A DNA stretch of 64,000 bases from Gemmatimonadaceae bacterium (GTDB taxonomy: Bacteria; Gemmatimonadota; Gemmatimonadetes; Gemmatimonadales; Gemmatimonadaceae): contig JAIEMN010000006.1 of NCBI GenBank assembly GCA_019752115.1, positions 1-64,000 of the forward strand, written 5' to 3'. A model generated the notes under the pieces. That model was not told the origin of the DNA. It did not search any database and saw only the letters and a program-made list of their open reading frames with translations. The position numbers were made by a program, and so were the translations under genes. Shown here piece after piece: positions 42,742 to 51,677 of this stretch; the first letter of the stretch is position 1; the number at the start of each line of letters is the position of its first letter.

Positions 42742-43797
42742 TTACAAGCCGATGGGGAAGCGGTATTGCCACACCACCCCACGCCCGCCGAGCAGGAACG
42801 TGAGACCGGTGGGGTCCGGGCGTGGGCGGAGGACGTGGTGGTCGTCTTCGAGCACTTCGGCGTAGGCCACGCTGCCGTCGCTGCCGAAGACGCAGAGGAC
42901 GCTGCGGTGCCAGTTGTTGGCGGCGTTGTAGACCGCGGCGAAGGGGCCCTTGGGGTCGTTCGTCAGAAAGGCGGCGGCGACGACGTGCAGTGGGGCGACG
43001 AGCGCGGGCGCCTGAAAGGTGCGTACCGGTGCGAGGAGCGAGTCGTACACGCTGATCGTGGTGCCGGCGGAGCTCACGAGATACGGGCGCTCGTTCGCGG
43101 CGACGACAGGCGTCATCACCGGCTCGATCCAGCTGCCGGTGGGCAGCGTGAGCGCGGCGAGCGTGCTGCCGCTGGGGCCGATGAGGTTGAAGGTGCTGTC
43201 GCTCGTGCCGAGGAGGTATTCGCGCGTGCTGCCGCCGATCCAGTTGGCGCCGAGGAGGGCGCGGCCCTTGGTGCGGCGGCTTTTGATCTTGCCGGTGGCG
43301 AAGTCGAGGATGGCGATACTGTCGCTGCCGGAGACGATCACGGCGGGGCCGTCGGCGAGATCGGCGATGGCGATGGAGCCCATGTTGCGCACGTCGCCGT
43401 CGTAGCGCCACACGAGTTCACCGGTGGGGGAGAGACGCGCGGCGCTGGGTTTGCCGAACTGGCCGCTCACCACGACGCCGGCGACGTGACCGCTGTCGTT
43501 GATGATGGCGTGCACCGATTCCATCGCGACTGGCGACGGGAAGCATTCAGCGGTGGCGTCGGTGGAGGCGATGCGGCAGAACGCGTCGCCGACGGCGAGC
43601 ATGCCGGTATCGGCGGGGCCCTGGGCGAGCCCCCAGACGGCGCCGAGGCGGGAGTCGGCGCCGTACCGGGTCAGTTCGGGTTTGACGCGCGCCACGTCCA
43701 CGTGGGCGGCTTCGAGCGTCTTCGGGACGCTCAGGCTACTGTCGCCGCAGGCGGCGAGGGGCAGGAGCAGGACGGCGAGCACGACAGGAAAGCGCAT
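42742..43797 (-). CDS. Propeller-like lipoprotein of unknown function
   Basis: A 351-residue protein with a lipoprotein signal peptide (MRFPVVLAVLLLPLAACGDS, lipobox LAAC). The mature part has repeated short beta-strand patterns with Ser/Gly-rich loops (SAARLSPTGELVWRYDGD, IAILDFATGKIKSRR, FNLIGPSGSTLAALTLP), consistent with a PQQ-like or WD-type propeller. Probably outer-membrane or periplasmic. No partner or substrate can be named. It is adjacent to a family A palindrome at its 3' end. Confidence 0.65.
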   Translation of the reverse strand: MRFPVVLAVLLLPLAACGDSSLSVPKTLEAAHVDVARVKPELTRYGADSRLGAVWGLAQGPADTGMLAVGDAFCRIASTDATAECFPSPVAMESVHAIINDSGHVAGVVVSGQFGKPSAARLSPTGELVWRYDGDVRNMGSIAIADLADGPAVIVSGSDSIAILDFATGKIKSRRTKGRALLGANWIGGSTREYLLGTSDSTFNLIGPSGSTLAALTLPTGSWIEPVMTPVVAANERPYLVSSAGTTISVYDSLLAPVRTFQAPALVAPLHVVAAAFLTNDPKGPFAAVYNAANNWHRSVLCVFGSDGSVAYAEVLEDDHHVLRPRPDPTGLTFLLGGRGVVWQYRFPIGL

Positions 43798-43881
43798 CGC
43801 GCGAATATCGCGGTTGGGCTCGCCGACACAAGGGACGGGCGTCGGAGGCGCGGGGCTCTCGCGGCCTTGCTATGTTCCGGC

Positions 43882-44787
43882 ATGCACGCCATCACACGCT
43901 CCCGCTTGCTCCGTGGCACGCTTGCCGCGGCCCTGCTCGCCCTTCCCGCTACGCTCAACGCGTGGGGTGATGCGGGGCATCGCATCATCGGCCTCACCGC
44001 AGCGCAAGCGCTGCCGGCCGACATGCCGAAGTTCTTCCGCGATGCGGCGGAACAGCTGAGCTATCTCAATCCGGAGCCCGATCGCTGGAAGGATCGCGCC
44101 GAGTCGCAGCTCGAGCCGGCGCTCAATGGTGGGACGAGCCCGGATCATTACATCGATATGGATCTCATCGATCTGGGCGCGCTCGACAAGGCACTCGCCG
44201 CGCCGCATCGCTGGGCCTTCTCCGATTCGCTCCGCCCACTCGGCGTGGGCGCCGACAAGATGGGGCTCCTGCCGTACACGATTCTCGAGCACACGTCCAA
44301 GCTGCGTGAAGACTTCCGTCTGTGGCGCATCGCGCCCAACGATTCGGTGCGGAAGTGGATCGAAGCGCGTATCATCGATGACGCCGGCCTGCTCGGCCAC
44401 TACGTGGCGGATGGCTCGAACCCGCATCACACCACGAAGCATCACAACGGCTGGGTCGGCGACAACCCGAAGGGGTACACGACCGACAATCGCTTCCACT
44501 ACCGCTTCGAGTCGGCGTTCGTGCAGGCGCACATCAAGGCGCCCGATGTGAAGGCCGCGATGACGCACGCGCCGCAGACGTTCCCCGCGCTGCGGCCGGC
44601 GGTGCTGGCGTATCTCAAGGAGTCGTACAGCCACCTCGAGGAGTTGTATCAGCTCGACGGCAAGATGCAGTTTGCGCCCGAGCAGGCGACGCCGGAGCAG
44701 AAGGCGTTCGCGGTGGCGCGGCTGGCGGCGGGAGCGGAAATGCTGCGGGATCTGTGGTACACGGCGTGGGCGACGTCAGGGAAGTAA
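43882..44787 (+). CDS. S1/P1-type nuclease (zinc-dependent, secreted)
   Basis: A 301-residue protein with a signal peptide (MHAITRSRLLRGTLAAALLALPATLNA). The predicted mature N-terminus starts with Trp28 (WGDAGHRIIG); in the S1/P1 and phospholipase C family that Trp amino group is a zinc ligand. Further ligands include His33, the Asp of DHYIDMD, GHYVADGSNPHHTTKHHNGW and HYRFESAF. It hydrolyses single-stranded nucleic acid or related esters in the known family. A family A palindrome follows the stop. Confidence 0.9.
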   Translation: MHAITRSRLLRGTLAAALLALPATLNAWGDAGHRIIGLTAAQALPADMPKFFRDAAEQLSYLNPEPDRWKDRAESQLEPALNGGTSPDHYIDMDLIDLGALDKALAAPHRWAFSDSLRPLGVGADKMGLLPYTILEHTSKLREDFRLWRIAPNDSVRKWIEARIIDDAGLLGHYVADGSNPHHTTKHHNGWVGDNPKGYTTDNRFHYRFESAFVQAHIKAPDVKAAMTHAPQTFPALRPAVLAYLKESYSHLEELYQLDGKMQFAPEQATPEQKAFAVARLAAGAEMLRDLWYTAWATSGK

Positions 44788-44789
44788 CC

Positions 44790-44870
44790 CGCCAACCCCA
44801 AACCTTATGACCCCGAACCCCAAACTGATCAGTTTGGGGTTCGGGGTTTTAGGGTTTGGGGTTCTTGGGT
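44790..44870. repeat. Family A palindrome (copy A2)
   Basis: Arms of 35 nt (44794-44863) with three mismatches, centred on AAACTGA|TCAGTTT between 44828 and 44829. Stem words are AACCCCAAACC and CCCCGAACCCC. It separates two same-strand genes; the right flank continues TTGGGTTTTT, giving terminator-like character in both directions. Confidence 0.92.
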
Positions 44871-44891
44871 TTTTGGCTTCTATCTTCTGGC

Positions 44892-46229
44892 GTGTCTCGT
44901 ATCGTCCTGTGCTCCTGGGGGTCCTTCGGGGACCTGAATCCCATGCTTGGCCTTGCCACTGCCCTGCGCGCGCGGGGGCATGTGCCGGTGCTGGCGTTGC
45001 CGCCGTACTATCGCGCTGTATGCGAAGCGCTGGGGTTTGCGTTCGTGGGGCTCGAGCCGGATGCGGATCCGGAGAAGGACGCGGCGATGGTGCGGCGGGT
45101 GATGGATCCGCGGCGCGGGGCGGAGGTGATCTTCCGCGAGGTGCTGATGCCGGCGCTGGCGCAGCAGTACGCCACGTTGCGTGAGTTGGCCGACGATGCG
45201 GACCTGCTGATCAGCCACCCCGGTGTTCCGGCGGCGCCGATCGCGGTGGCGAAGACGGGGGTGCGCTGGGTGTCCACGGTGCTGGCACCGCTGTCGTTCC
45301 TGTCGGCATACGAGCCGGTGATTCCGCCGGTGGCGCCGTGGCTGCGGTATCTGGGTTACGATCGGCTCGCGCGCTTTGCGGACTGGATGGCGGGCGGCGC
45401 GCGACTGGTCGCCGACAAGTGGGTCACGCCGGTGTACGAGCTGCGCGCGTCGTTGGGGTTACCGCGTGGTGCACATCCGGTGTTCGAGGGATCGCACGCG
45501 CCGTCGGGTGTGCTCGCGATGTTCTCGCGGGTGCTGGCCTCGCCGCAGCCGGACTGGCCGCCGAACGTCACGATCACGGGGCAAGTGCGCTACGACGTGG
45601 CGCACGGCGCGGCGCTCACGCCGGCGCTCGAGACGTTTCTCGCGGCGGGCCCGCCACCGATCGTGTTCACACTCGGCTCATCGGCGGTGGAAGTGGCGGG
45701 GACGTTCTACGAACACAGCCTCGCCGCCGCGCGACGACTTGGCCGTCGCGCTGTGCTGCTGGCGGGGCGCCAGCGGACTGCGTCGCTGGCAGCGCGTGCG
45801 GCGCGCGAGGCGGGCGACGCCGCGCCTGATGTGATGGTGGTGGAGTCGGCGCCGCACTCGCTGCTCTTTCCGCGCGCGGCGGCGGTGGTGCAGCAGTGCG
45901 GCATTGGCACCGTGGGCACCGCGCTGCACGCGGGCGTCCCCATTCTGGCCGTGCCCTTCGCAAACGATCAACCCGACAATGCGTGGCGCCTCGAGCGCCT
46001 GGGCGTGGCGCGCACGCTGTACCCCAACCGCTACACGCCGCGGCGGGCGGCGCGTGAGCTGGAGGTGCTGCTCGGCATGCGCTCCTACTCCGAGGCGGCC
46101 GCGCGCGTGGCGGAGCAAGTGCGCGCGGAGGACGGAGCGGCGGCGGCGTGCGAGGTGATCGAGGGGGTGCTGGAGGGCAACCCAAAACAACCCACAACCC
46201 ATGACCAAAAACCCGAAACCCAGAACTGA
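44892..46229 (+). CDS. GT1-type glycosyltransferase with repeat-derived C-terminus
   Basis: A 445-residue UGT/GT1-like glycosyltransferase. The N-terminal CSWGSFGDLNPMLGLATALRARGH motif and the C-terminal donor-site region SAPHSLLFPRAAAVVQQCGIGTVGTALHAGVPILAVPFANDQPDNAWRL are diagnostic. The sugar donor and acceptor are unknown. The start is the GTG at 44892 (VSRIVLC). The last about 16 residues (from NPKQPTTHDQKPETQN) are coded by the left arm of a family A palindrome, and the stop TGA is at the palindrome centre. Confidence 0.87.
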   Translation: MSRIVLCSWGSFGDLNPMLGLATALRARGHVPVLALPPYYRAVCEALGFAFVGLEPDADPEKDAAMVRRVMDPRRGAEVIFREVLMPALAQQYATLRELADDADLLISHPGVPAAPIAVAKTGVRWVSTVLAPLSFLSAYEPVIPPVAPWLRYLGYDRLARFADWMAGGARLVADKWVTPVYELRASLGLPRGAHPVFEGSHAPSGVLAMFSRVLASPQPDWPPNVTITGQVRYDVAHGAALTPALETFLAAGPPPIVFTLGSSAVEVAGTFYEHSLAAARRLGRRAVLLAGRQRTASLAARAAREAGDAAPDVMVVESAPHSLLFPRAAAVVQQCGIGTVGTALHAGVPILAVPFANDQPDNAWRLERLGVARTLYPNRYTPRRAARELEVLLGMRSYSEAAARVAEQVRAEDGAAAACEVIEGVLEGNPKQPTTHDQKPETQN

Positions 46230-46292
46230 TCGGTTCTGGGTTTCAGGTTTTTGGTCATGGGTTGTGGGTGGTTCTGGGTTTTGGGTTGTACT
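46180..46292. repeat. Family A palindrome (copy A3), overlapping the glycosyltransferase end
   Basis: Arms of 39 nt (46191-46268), with two mismatches, centred on AACTGA|TCGGTT between 46229 and 46230. The TGA of the centre is the stop codon of the glycosyltransferase. The outer flanks also pair (AACCCAAAAC and GTTTTGGGTT). It also approaches the stop of the convergent M24 peptidase gene at 46296. Confidence 0.92.
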
Positions 46293-46295
46293 GGG

Positions 46296-47594
46296 TTAGA
46301 AGGGTTTTTCCAGGCTTTCGCTTTGCGGCGTGAAGAGCTCGGCGCCGGCTTCCGTGATCACCATGTCGTCTTCGAGGCGAATGCCGAATTCACCCGGGAT
46401 GTAGATCCCGGGCTCGTCGCTGAAGACCATGCCGGGCTTGAGGGGCAGTGTGTTGCCCTTCACCAGGTACGGCCACTCGTGGCCGTCCATGCCCATGCCG
46501 TGGCCGACGCGGTGGCTGAAATACTTGTAGTCGGGGCCGAAGCCGGCGTCGACGATGACCTTGCGTGCGGCCGCGTCGACGGCTTCGCAGGGGAGGCCGG
46601 GGCGGGCGGTCTTCACGGCAGCCGTCTGCGCACGGTGTTCAATCTCGAACACATCCTTCATGCGCTGCGTGGGTTTGCCGAGCACGAAGGTGCGGGAGAT
46701 GTCGCTGGCGTAGCCTTCGACGCTGCAGCCGCCGTCGATGAGCAGGATGCTCCCTTCGCGCACGACCTGCGGGGTGGCGCTGCCGTGCGGAAGCGCGGAG
46801 TACTTGCCGACCTGCACGCCGGCGGAGCCGGTGTAGCCGAGCTGTTTGTGCGCGAGGCGCACGAGGTCGGCGAAGTCGTTCTGCGTCATCCCTTCCTTGA
46901 GGGACTTGTACGCGGCTTCGTAGGCCTTGAGCGTGACCGCGCTCGCGTGGCGCATGAGGGCGAGTTCGTGCGCGTCCTTGATGGTGCGACAGCCGGCGGT
47001 GATGGGCGTGCCGCTCACGACTTTGACATTCGGGATGTGCGCGGCGTTGTCGGCAAAGACGAAGCGCACCGTTTCTTCGGCGCCGATGGTGGCGGTGCTC
47101 AGGCCGCGCGCCTTGAGCCCCTGCGCGATGAGGGCGTAGGGGCTTTCGTGTTCTTCCCACGCGTACACGGTGGCGTCTTTGCCCAACGGGCCCAGATGCG
47201 CCTGCTCCATCGCGCGTTCTTCTTCGAACTTGGGGGTGACGAGGAAGGGCGCGCCGGTGGCGGGGATGATCGCGGCCAGGAGCCGTTCGCTCAGGCCCCA
47301 GCTGATGCCGGTGAAGTACATCATGCTCGTGCCGCCGGTGAGCATGAGGGCGTCGATCTTGTTCTCCTTCATGAGACGCCGCGCCTTCTCGAGGCGGCCG
47401 CGGCGCTCGTCCACGCTGATGGGGACGACGCCGTCCTTCATGGGCTTGAGGGCGGCGATGGCGGGGGGGAGGACCGGGGGTTGAGGAGCGTCCTCGGCGT
47501 GCAGCGCGTGTGGGGCGAGCGCGGCGCCGGCGGTGAGCGTCAGTGACGTGGAGAGGAAATCACGTCGAGACGAGTGCGTGGGCGAGATGGACAT
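46296..47594 (-). CDS. Tat-exported M24 peptidase (Xaa-Pro aminopeptidase type)
   Basis: A 432-residue metallopeptidase. A twin-arginine signal lies near the start (SSRRDFLSTSLTLTAGAALAP). The creatinase-like N-terminal domain is followed by the pita-bread catalytic domain with ligands in LLIDGGCSVEGYASDISRTF (two Asp), HRVGHGMGMDGHEWPY (His), and SDEPGIYIPGEFGIRLEDDMVI (two Glu). It cleaves N-terminal residues before proline in known members. It starts 37 nt after the stop of the upstream S9 peptidase on the same strand, so both may serve peptide degradation. Confidence 0.92.
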   Translation of the reverse strand: MSISPTHSSRRDFLSTSLTLTAGAALAPHALHAEDAPQPPVLPPAIAALKPMKDGVVPISVDERRGRLEKARRLMKENKIDALMLTGGTSMMYFTGISWGLSERLLAAIIPATGAPFLVTPKFEEERAMEQAHLGPLGKDATVYAWEEHESPYALIAQGLKARGLSTATIGAEETVRFVFADNAAHIPNVKVVSGTPITAGCRTIKDAHELALMRHASAVTLKAYEAAYKSLKEGMTQNDFADLVRLAHKQLGYTGSAGVQVGKYSALPHGSATPQVVREGSILLIDGGCSVEGYASDISRTFVLGKPTQRMKDVFEIEHRAQTAAVKTARPGLPCEAVDAAARKVIVDAGFGPDYKYFSHRVGHGMGMDGHEWPYLVKGNTLPLKPGMVFSDEPGIYIPGEFGIRLEDDMVITEAGAELFTPQSESLEKPF

Positions 47595-47630
47595 CCAGAC
47601 GTCAGGAAAGAGGGGGGAGGGAGGCGTGGT

Positions 47631-49712
47631 CTACGGCGTCGGCTTCCGCATCCACTGATCGAGCCACGCGCGCTCGTGCAGCATGCGATGGACCTGATTC
47701 CACGAGCCGCTGATGCTGTGCGGCATGTCCTTGTACTGAATGATCGCGGCGGGGACACCGTTCTTCTTGAGCGCCACGAAGAACTGTTCGGCTTCGGAGT
47801 AGGGGACGCGCTCGTCGATCTCGCCGTGAATGAGCAGCGTGGGCGTGCGCACGCGACCGGCGTAGCTGAGCGGTGACTGCCGGATCATGATCGCGCGCGC
47901 GGTGGAGTCCCACGGCGTGCCGTAGAACTCGGTCTCCTTGGTGACGGCGATATCGGCGGTGCCGTAGTCGCTCACCCAGTTCACGATGCCGGCGCCGGGG
48001 ATCGCGGCGGCGAAGCGATCGGGATACTGCGTGATGAGCCAGTTGGTCATGAAGCCGCCATACGAGTGGCCCATGGTGGCGACCTGCGTGCGATCGATGG
48101 GATAGTGCGCGATCGCGTAGTCCACACCGGCCATCACATCCTGTCCGTCCTTCGTGCCCCATGCGCCCCACGTGGCCCAGAGGAAGGGTTCGCCGTAGCC
48201 GGTGCTGCTGCGGAAGTTGACCTTGAGGACGAAGTAGCCGTTGGCCGCCAGATACTGAGCCTTGAAGTCGAAGGCATAGCCATCCGCCGAGTGCGGGCCG
48301 CCGTGATTGCTGACCACCAGCGGGTAGCGCCTGGTGGGATCGTAGCCGAAGGGCTTGAGCAACCACCCTTCGATGGGCGTGCCGTCGGCGCTGGGGAACT
48401 GCAGGCGATCGGCCGTACTGAGAGCGACGTCCCGCGTGAGCGCCGTGGTGACGGTGGAGAGGCGCCGCTCCTGCGTCCCATCGATGGCGGCGACGAACAC
48501 CTCGGGGGGCGCATCGATGGCGGTGGCGAGATACGCCATGCGCGTGAAGGCGCTGTCGAACGAGATGGTGGTGAGTCGGCGCGTGCCGGTGGTGATCTGT
48601 TCCACGCGCCCACCGGTGCTGGCCACGCGGAAGAGATGCTGGGCGCCGGCGATGGCCGCGGAGAAGTAGATGAAGCGGCCGTCGGCGCTCCAGCGCGGGT
48701 TCTCGGGGATGAGATCCCAGTCGCTGGTGAGCACGCGTTCCGTTCCACCGGTGGCGGGGCGCAGCGCGAGATCGGTGGGGCTGCCGCGATCGCTTTTGCG
48801 CGCGATGAGCGCGTTGGTCGTGATCTGCTTGGTGTACAGCACCCACTGCCCGTCGGGGGAGAAGCTGGGGTCATCGCAATCGCAGTCCGCCTCGGGCGTC
48901 AGGCGCGTGACGGTGCCGTCGATGCGCGCGATGTAGACCTGCGCGGCAGCGTAGCGGCGTTCATCGCGATACCCGGAGTCGGCGGAGAAGACGAGCGCGG
49001 TGCCGGCGCGATTCCAGCGCACGGTTTGCGGGCGCAGGCCGAGTGCGGTGAGGCGACGCGGCTCGGCGCCGGGCGCGTTGACGAGCCAGAGCTCCTGGGC
49101 GGGAAAGAGGCGCGGATTGGTGCGATCGGGGACGGGATAGACGGCCCCGTCGCGTTGGAAGTTGAGCCAGTCGAACTGCCGCCCTTTGAAGCGCGCGTCG
49201 TGGCGCTGCTCAAAGGGGGTGCGTGTGTCGGGGGCCGCGGCGGGGACGGCCACGTCGCGGAGCAGGGCGACGCGGGTTCCGGTCGGCGCCGGCAGCGGCA
49301 GCTCGCCGCCGGCTGCCGCTGGTGCGACGGGCGTCAGGCTATCGGATCGTCCGGGCAGGAGACGCCAGCTGCGCCCGTTGGCGCGGAGCTCGAGCGTGTC
49401 GCGACGCCACGTGGGGGCACTGGCCGAGACGTTCGCTGGCGAGACGCGCCGCGGGGGCGCGGTGCCATCGGTCGCGGCGAGCCACACTTCCGTGGGCTCG
49501 GCGTTGGTCTCCTCGATGCGGGTCGAGACGGTGAAGGCGACCCAGCGCCCATCGGGCGAGATCGTCGGGGCGCCCGCGGTCTGGACGCGATAGTAGTCTT
49601 CGATGGCGAGCGCGCGTTTGGCGCTCGGGGCCGTGGGGCGCGGCTGCGCCTGGGCGGCGGGGCTCGCGAGCGCACTCAGCAGGAGCCAGCCGAGGGGATG
49701 ACGTGGGCTCAT
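47631..49712 (-). CDS. S9 family peptidase (DPP IV / acylaminoacyl type)
   Basis: A 693-residue serine peptidase with a signal peptide (MSPRHPLGWLLLSALASPAAQAQ). The N-terminal propeller has SPDGRWVAF- and SPDGQWVLY-type blades. The catalytic domain has Ser in TMGHSYGGFMTNW, Asp in IHGEIDERVPYSEA and His in DMPHSISGSW. The GHSYGGF context fits the S9C/acylaminoacyl-peptidase group. It likely acts on peptides outside the cytoplasm. It is divergent from the DinB-like gene. Confidence 0.93.
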   Translation of the reverse strand: MSPRHPLGWLLLSALASPAAQAQPRPTAPSAKRALAIEDYYRVQTAGAPTISPDGRWVAFTVSTRIEETNAEPTEVWLAATDGTAPPRRVSPANVSASAPTWRRDTLELRANGRSWRLLPGRSDSLTPVAPAAAGGELPLPAPTGTRVALLRDVAVPAAAPDTRTPFEQRHDARFKGRQFDWLNFQRDGAVYPVPDRTNPRLFPAQELWLVNAPGAEPRRLTALGLRPQTVRWNRAGTALVFSADSGYRDERRYAAAQVYIARIDGTVTRLTPEADCDCDDPSFSPDGQWVLYTKQITTNALIARKSDRGSPTDLALRPATGGTERVLTSDWDLIPENPRWSADGRFIYFSAAIAGAQHLFRVASTGGRVEQITTGTRRLTTISFDSAFTRMAYLATAIDAPPEVFVAAIDGTQERRLSTVTTALTRDVALSTADRLQFPSADGTPIEGWLLKPFGYDPTRRYPLVVSNHGGPHSADGYAFDFKAQYLAANGYFVLKVNFRSSTGYGEPFLWATWGAWGTKDGQDVMAGVDYAIAHYPIDRTQVATMGHSYGGFMTNWLITQYPDRFAAAIPGAGIVNWVSDYGTADIAVTKETEFYGTPWDSTARAIMIRQSPLSYAGRVRTPTLLIHGEIDERVPYSEAEQFFVALKKNGVPAAIIQYKDMPHSISGSWNQVHRMLHERAWLDQWMRKPTP

Positions 49713-49776
49713 GCGCGAAGCTACGACGCGCGCGATGATTTGGCGAAGCCGTTCCAGTCAGAGGGAGGTGTTCTAT

Positions 49777-50268
49777 ATGACCGATCTCGCGTTCGATCCG
49801 GTGCGGCATGTGGCCGGCCGGTTGCGCCGGACCTTCGACGGCCCGATGTGGCATGGGGCGTCGCTGCGGGAGGTGCTGCAGGAGGTCGACGCCACGCTGG
49901 CGCACCGGAGCGACGTGGCGGGGGCGCACAGCATCTGGGCGCTGGTGCGGCACATGACGGTGTGGGCGGAAATCGCGCTGGCCCGACTGGATGGCGAGCG
50001 GTTGGCGTATCCGCCGGCCGATGAGGACTGGCCGGCCGTTCCTGACGCTGCTCTGCCTGAAATATGGCTTCGTGATGTCGTTGCTTTAGGCGACGCGTAT
50101 GGAGCACTGGCGACCCGCGCGGCGCAGCTCGAGCCGACCGATCTGCTGGCCGTGGTGCCGGAGCAGGACTACTCGGTGGCGACGATGCTGGATGGGGTGA
50201 TCGAGCACGGGATCTGGCATGGGGGGCAGATTGCCCTGCTCAAGCGCGCCGCGATGCGGCGCGCTTGA
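49777..50268 (+). CDS. DinB-like four-helix metal-binding protein
   Basis: A 163-residue DinB/YfiT-like protein. The three metal-binding histidine positions are recognisable near GPMWHGAS, WALVRHMTVWAE and GVIEHGIWHGGQI. Enzymes of this fold include thiol-dependent transferases; no specific substrate can be named. The Shine-Dalgarno GGGAGG is 9 nt upstream of the ATG. The stop TGA is the start of a family C element (TTGATCGG). Confidence 0.85.
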   Translation: MTDLAFDPVRHVAGRLRRTFDGPMWHGASLREVLQEVDATLAHRSDVAGAHSIWALVRHMTVWAEIALARLDGERLAYPPADEDWPAVPDAALPEIWLRDVVALGDAYGALATRAAQLEPTDLLAVVPEQDYSVATMLDGVIEHGIWHGGQIALLKRAAMRRA

Positions 50269-50449
50269 TCGGACGTCAGACCTCGGCATCCGTCGGGCCT
50301 CGGAATTCGAGATCGGACGCGGAGGTCGGAGGTCGGATCTCGGGATTCGACGGCGGTTGCCGTCTGAATCCTGACGACTGAATTCGGACATCCGTGGCCG
50401 ATCTCGAATTCCGAGGCCCGATGGATTCTGAGGTCGGAGGTCCGATAGG
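50267..50449. repeat. Family C palindrome (copy C2)
   Basis: A long inverted repeat centred near 50356 (GACGGC, GGTT, GCCGTC). The outer part has a near-perfect 30-nt match (ATCC, GTCGGGCC, TCGGAATTCGAGATCGG). Its first bases include the TGA stop of the DinB-like gene. The gap between that stop and the next gene is 221 bp; the promoter and Shine-Dalgarno sequence of the next gene lie after it. Confidence 0.85.
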
Positions 50450-50489
50450 TGTCTCTTGGTGCCTCCGTAGTCTTACGGAGGCGACTGGA

Positions 50490-51599
50490 ATGGGCTATGT
50501 CTCAGGCATGGGCGCTTCCCTCTCCCTGCCTGCCGCGGCGTCGCCGCTGGCCTCCTGGCGTTCCGTGCCGATCGTGCGCACGGTCCTCTCGGCGCTGTTC
50601 ATCCTCCTGATGCTGGGCTCGGCCCATCTCTCCATGGTCGTGGTCAACGCGATCGAGATGCGCCTCGAGCATCCCACCCCCGCTCAGGGGATGACGGCGC
50701 GGATGTATGCCGACTCGCCGATGGCCGACGAACTGGCGGCGGCGCTCAAGAAGTCCAAGGTGCCGGCGGATCAGGCGGTGCTGCGGCGCGCGATCGCGGA
50801 CGTCGAGGCGGGCAAGGCGGTGGAGATCCGCACGCTGCCGGTGACGCCGGCGCTGGTGTGGGCCACGCTGCTGATCACGGTCGCCGGTCTGCTTCTGCTG
50901 TGGAGCACGACGCGCATGAAGACCGATGCGGCGCAGACGATCGCCGGGGTGTTCGCCGGCAACCTGCTCTGGACGGGCGGCGTCGAGTATGGGCTCACCA
51001 TCGCCGGGCGCGCGCTGGGTGTGGCGAAGAACGTGGGGGTGATCGATGGGCAGCTCGCTGGGATCTACGGCGAGTACGTGCTCCTCAAGCACACCTGGGG
51101 GCTGATGGTGCTGGTGGTGGCGTATCTCCTGATGCAGGAGAGCTCGCGCTGTCCGATCTCCATCTGGTGGCGCCGCTTCTTCGTGCGCGCCAAGGTCACC
51201 GCCGGCGTGGGGCGCATTGAGAACTACGGCTCACGCAGCGCGGTGCAGTACGCCACGACGGTGTGGGGCTTCTATCTCCTGCTGCTCTGGGCGTATGACG
51301 AAGTGGTGTTCGGCGTGCACGGCATCTTCACGACCGCCACGATGTTCGCGACGATCTCGGGCACCCTCTTTGTACTCTGGCGGCTGCACCAGCACCGCGG
51401 CTGGGGGCCGGCGATTCGCTACGCGATCGGCGCGATGATCGTGGCCTGGACGCCGCTCGAGATCGCCGGCAAGTGGAACCTGTTCACGCAGCCGTGGCTG
51501 CTGCTCGAGTCGACCAGCCTGCTGGTGTTCTTTGGCGGGTTGACGGTGGGGACGCTGTTGTTGGTGCGGGCGGCGCGGCGGCGGGTGGTGTTGAACTGA
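50490..51599 (+). CDS. Polytopic membrane protein of unknown family
   Basis: A 369-residue protein with about six transmembrane segments (near 28-50, 125-145, 160-180, 200-220, 270-295 and 345-365, approximate). GGAGG lies 9 nt before the ATG at 50490, so the longer frame upstream is rejected. The motif AGNLLWTGGVEYGLTIAGRALG is notable. No catalytic motif was recognised. The stop TGA starts a half-copy of a family A repeat. Confidence 0.7.
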   Translation: MGYVSGMGASLSLPAAASPLASWRSVPIVRTVLSALFILLMLGSAHLSMVVVNAIEMRLEHPTPAQGMTARMYADSPMADELAAALKKSKVPADQAVLRRAIADVEAGKAVEIRTLPVTPALVWATLLITVAGLLLLWSTTRMKTDAAQTIAGVFAGNLLWTGGVEYGLTIAGRALGVAKNVGVIDGQLAGIYGEYVLLKHTWGLMVLVVAYLLMQESSRCPISIWWRRFFVRAKVTAGVGRIENYGSRSAVQYATTVWGFYLLLLWAYDEVVFGVHGIFTTATMFATISGTLFVLWRLHQHRGWGPAIRYAIGAMIVAWTPLEIAGKWNLFTQPWLLLESTSLLVFFGGLTVGTLLLVRAARRRVVLN

Positions 51600-51660
51600 T
51601 TGGTCGTGGGTATCGGGTTTTTGGTTGTGGGTGGTGGGTGTCCGATCGGTTTCGGCGGTT
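51597..51660. repeat. Family A half-element (copy A5)
   Basis: AACTGATTGGTCGTGGGTAT then GGGTTTTTGGTTGTGGGTGG resembles the right arm of A1, starting at its centre. No matching left arm is present. The TGA in the first six bases is the stop of the membrane-protein gene. Confidence 0.7.
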
Positions 51661-51677
51661 CGGGGTAGACTTCACCC

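Noticed and set aside
44892-46229. Treating the repeat-encoded glycosyltransferase tail as an error in the start or stop
   Set aside because: The frame is continuous through the arm and the only in-frame stop is the central TGA, so the extended C-terminus is what the sequence encodes.
48066-50024. 652-codon frame antisense to the S9 peptidase
   Set aside because: Shadow frame; the minus-strand peptidase has signal peptide, propeller and catalytic triad.
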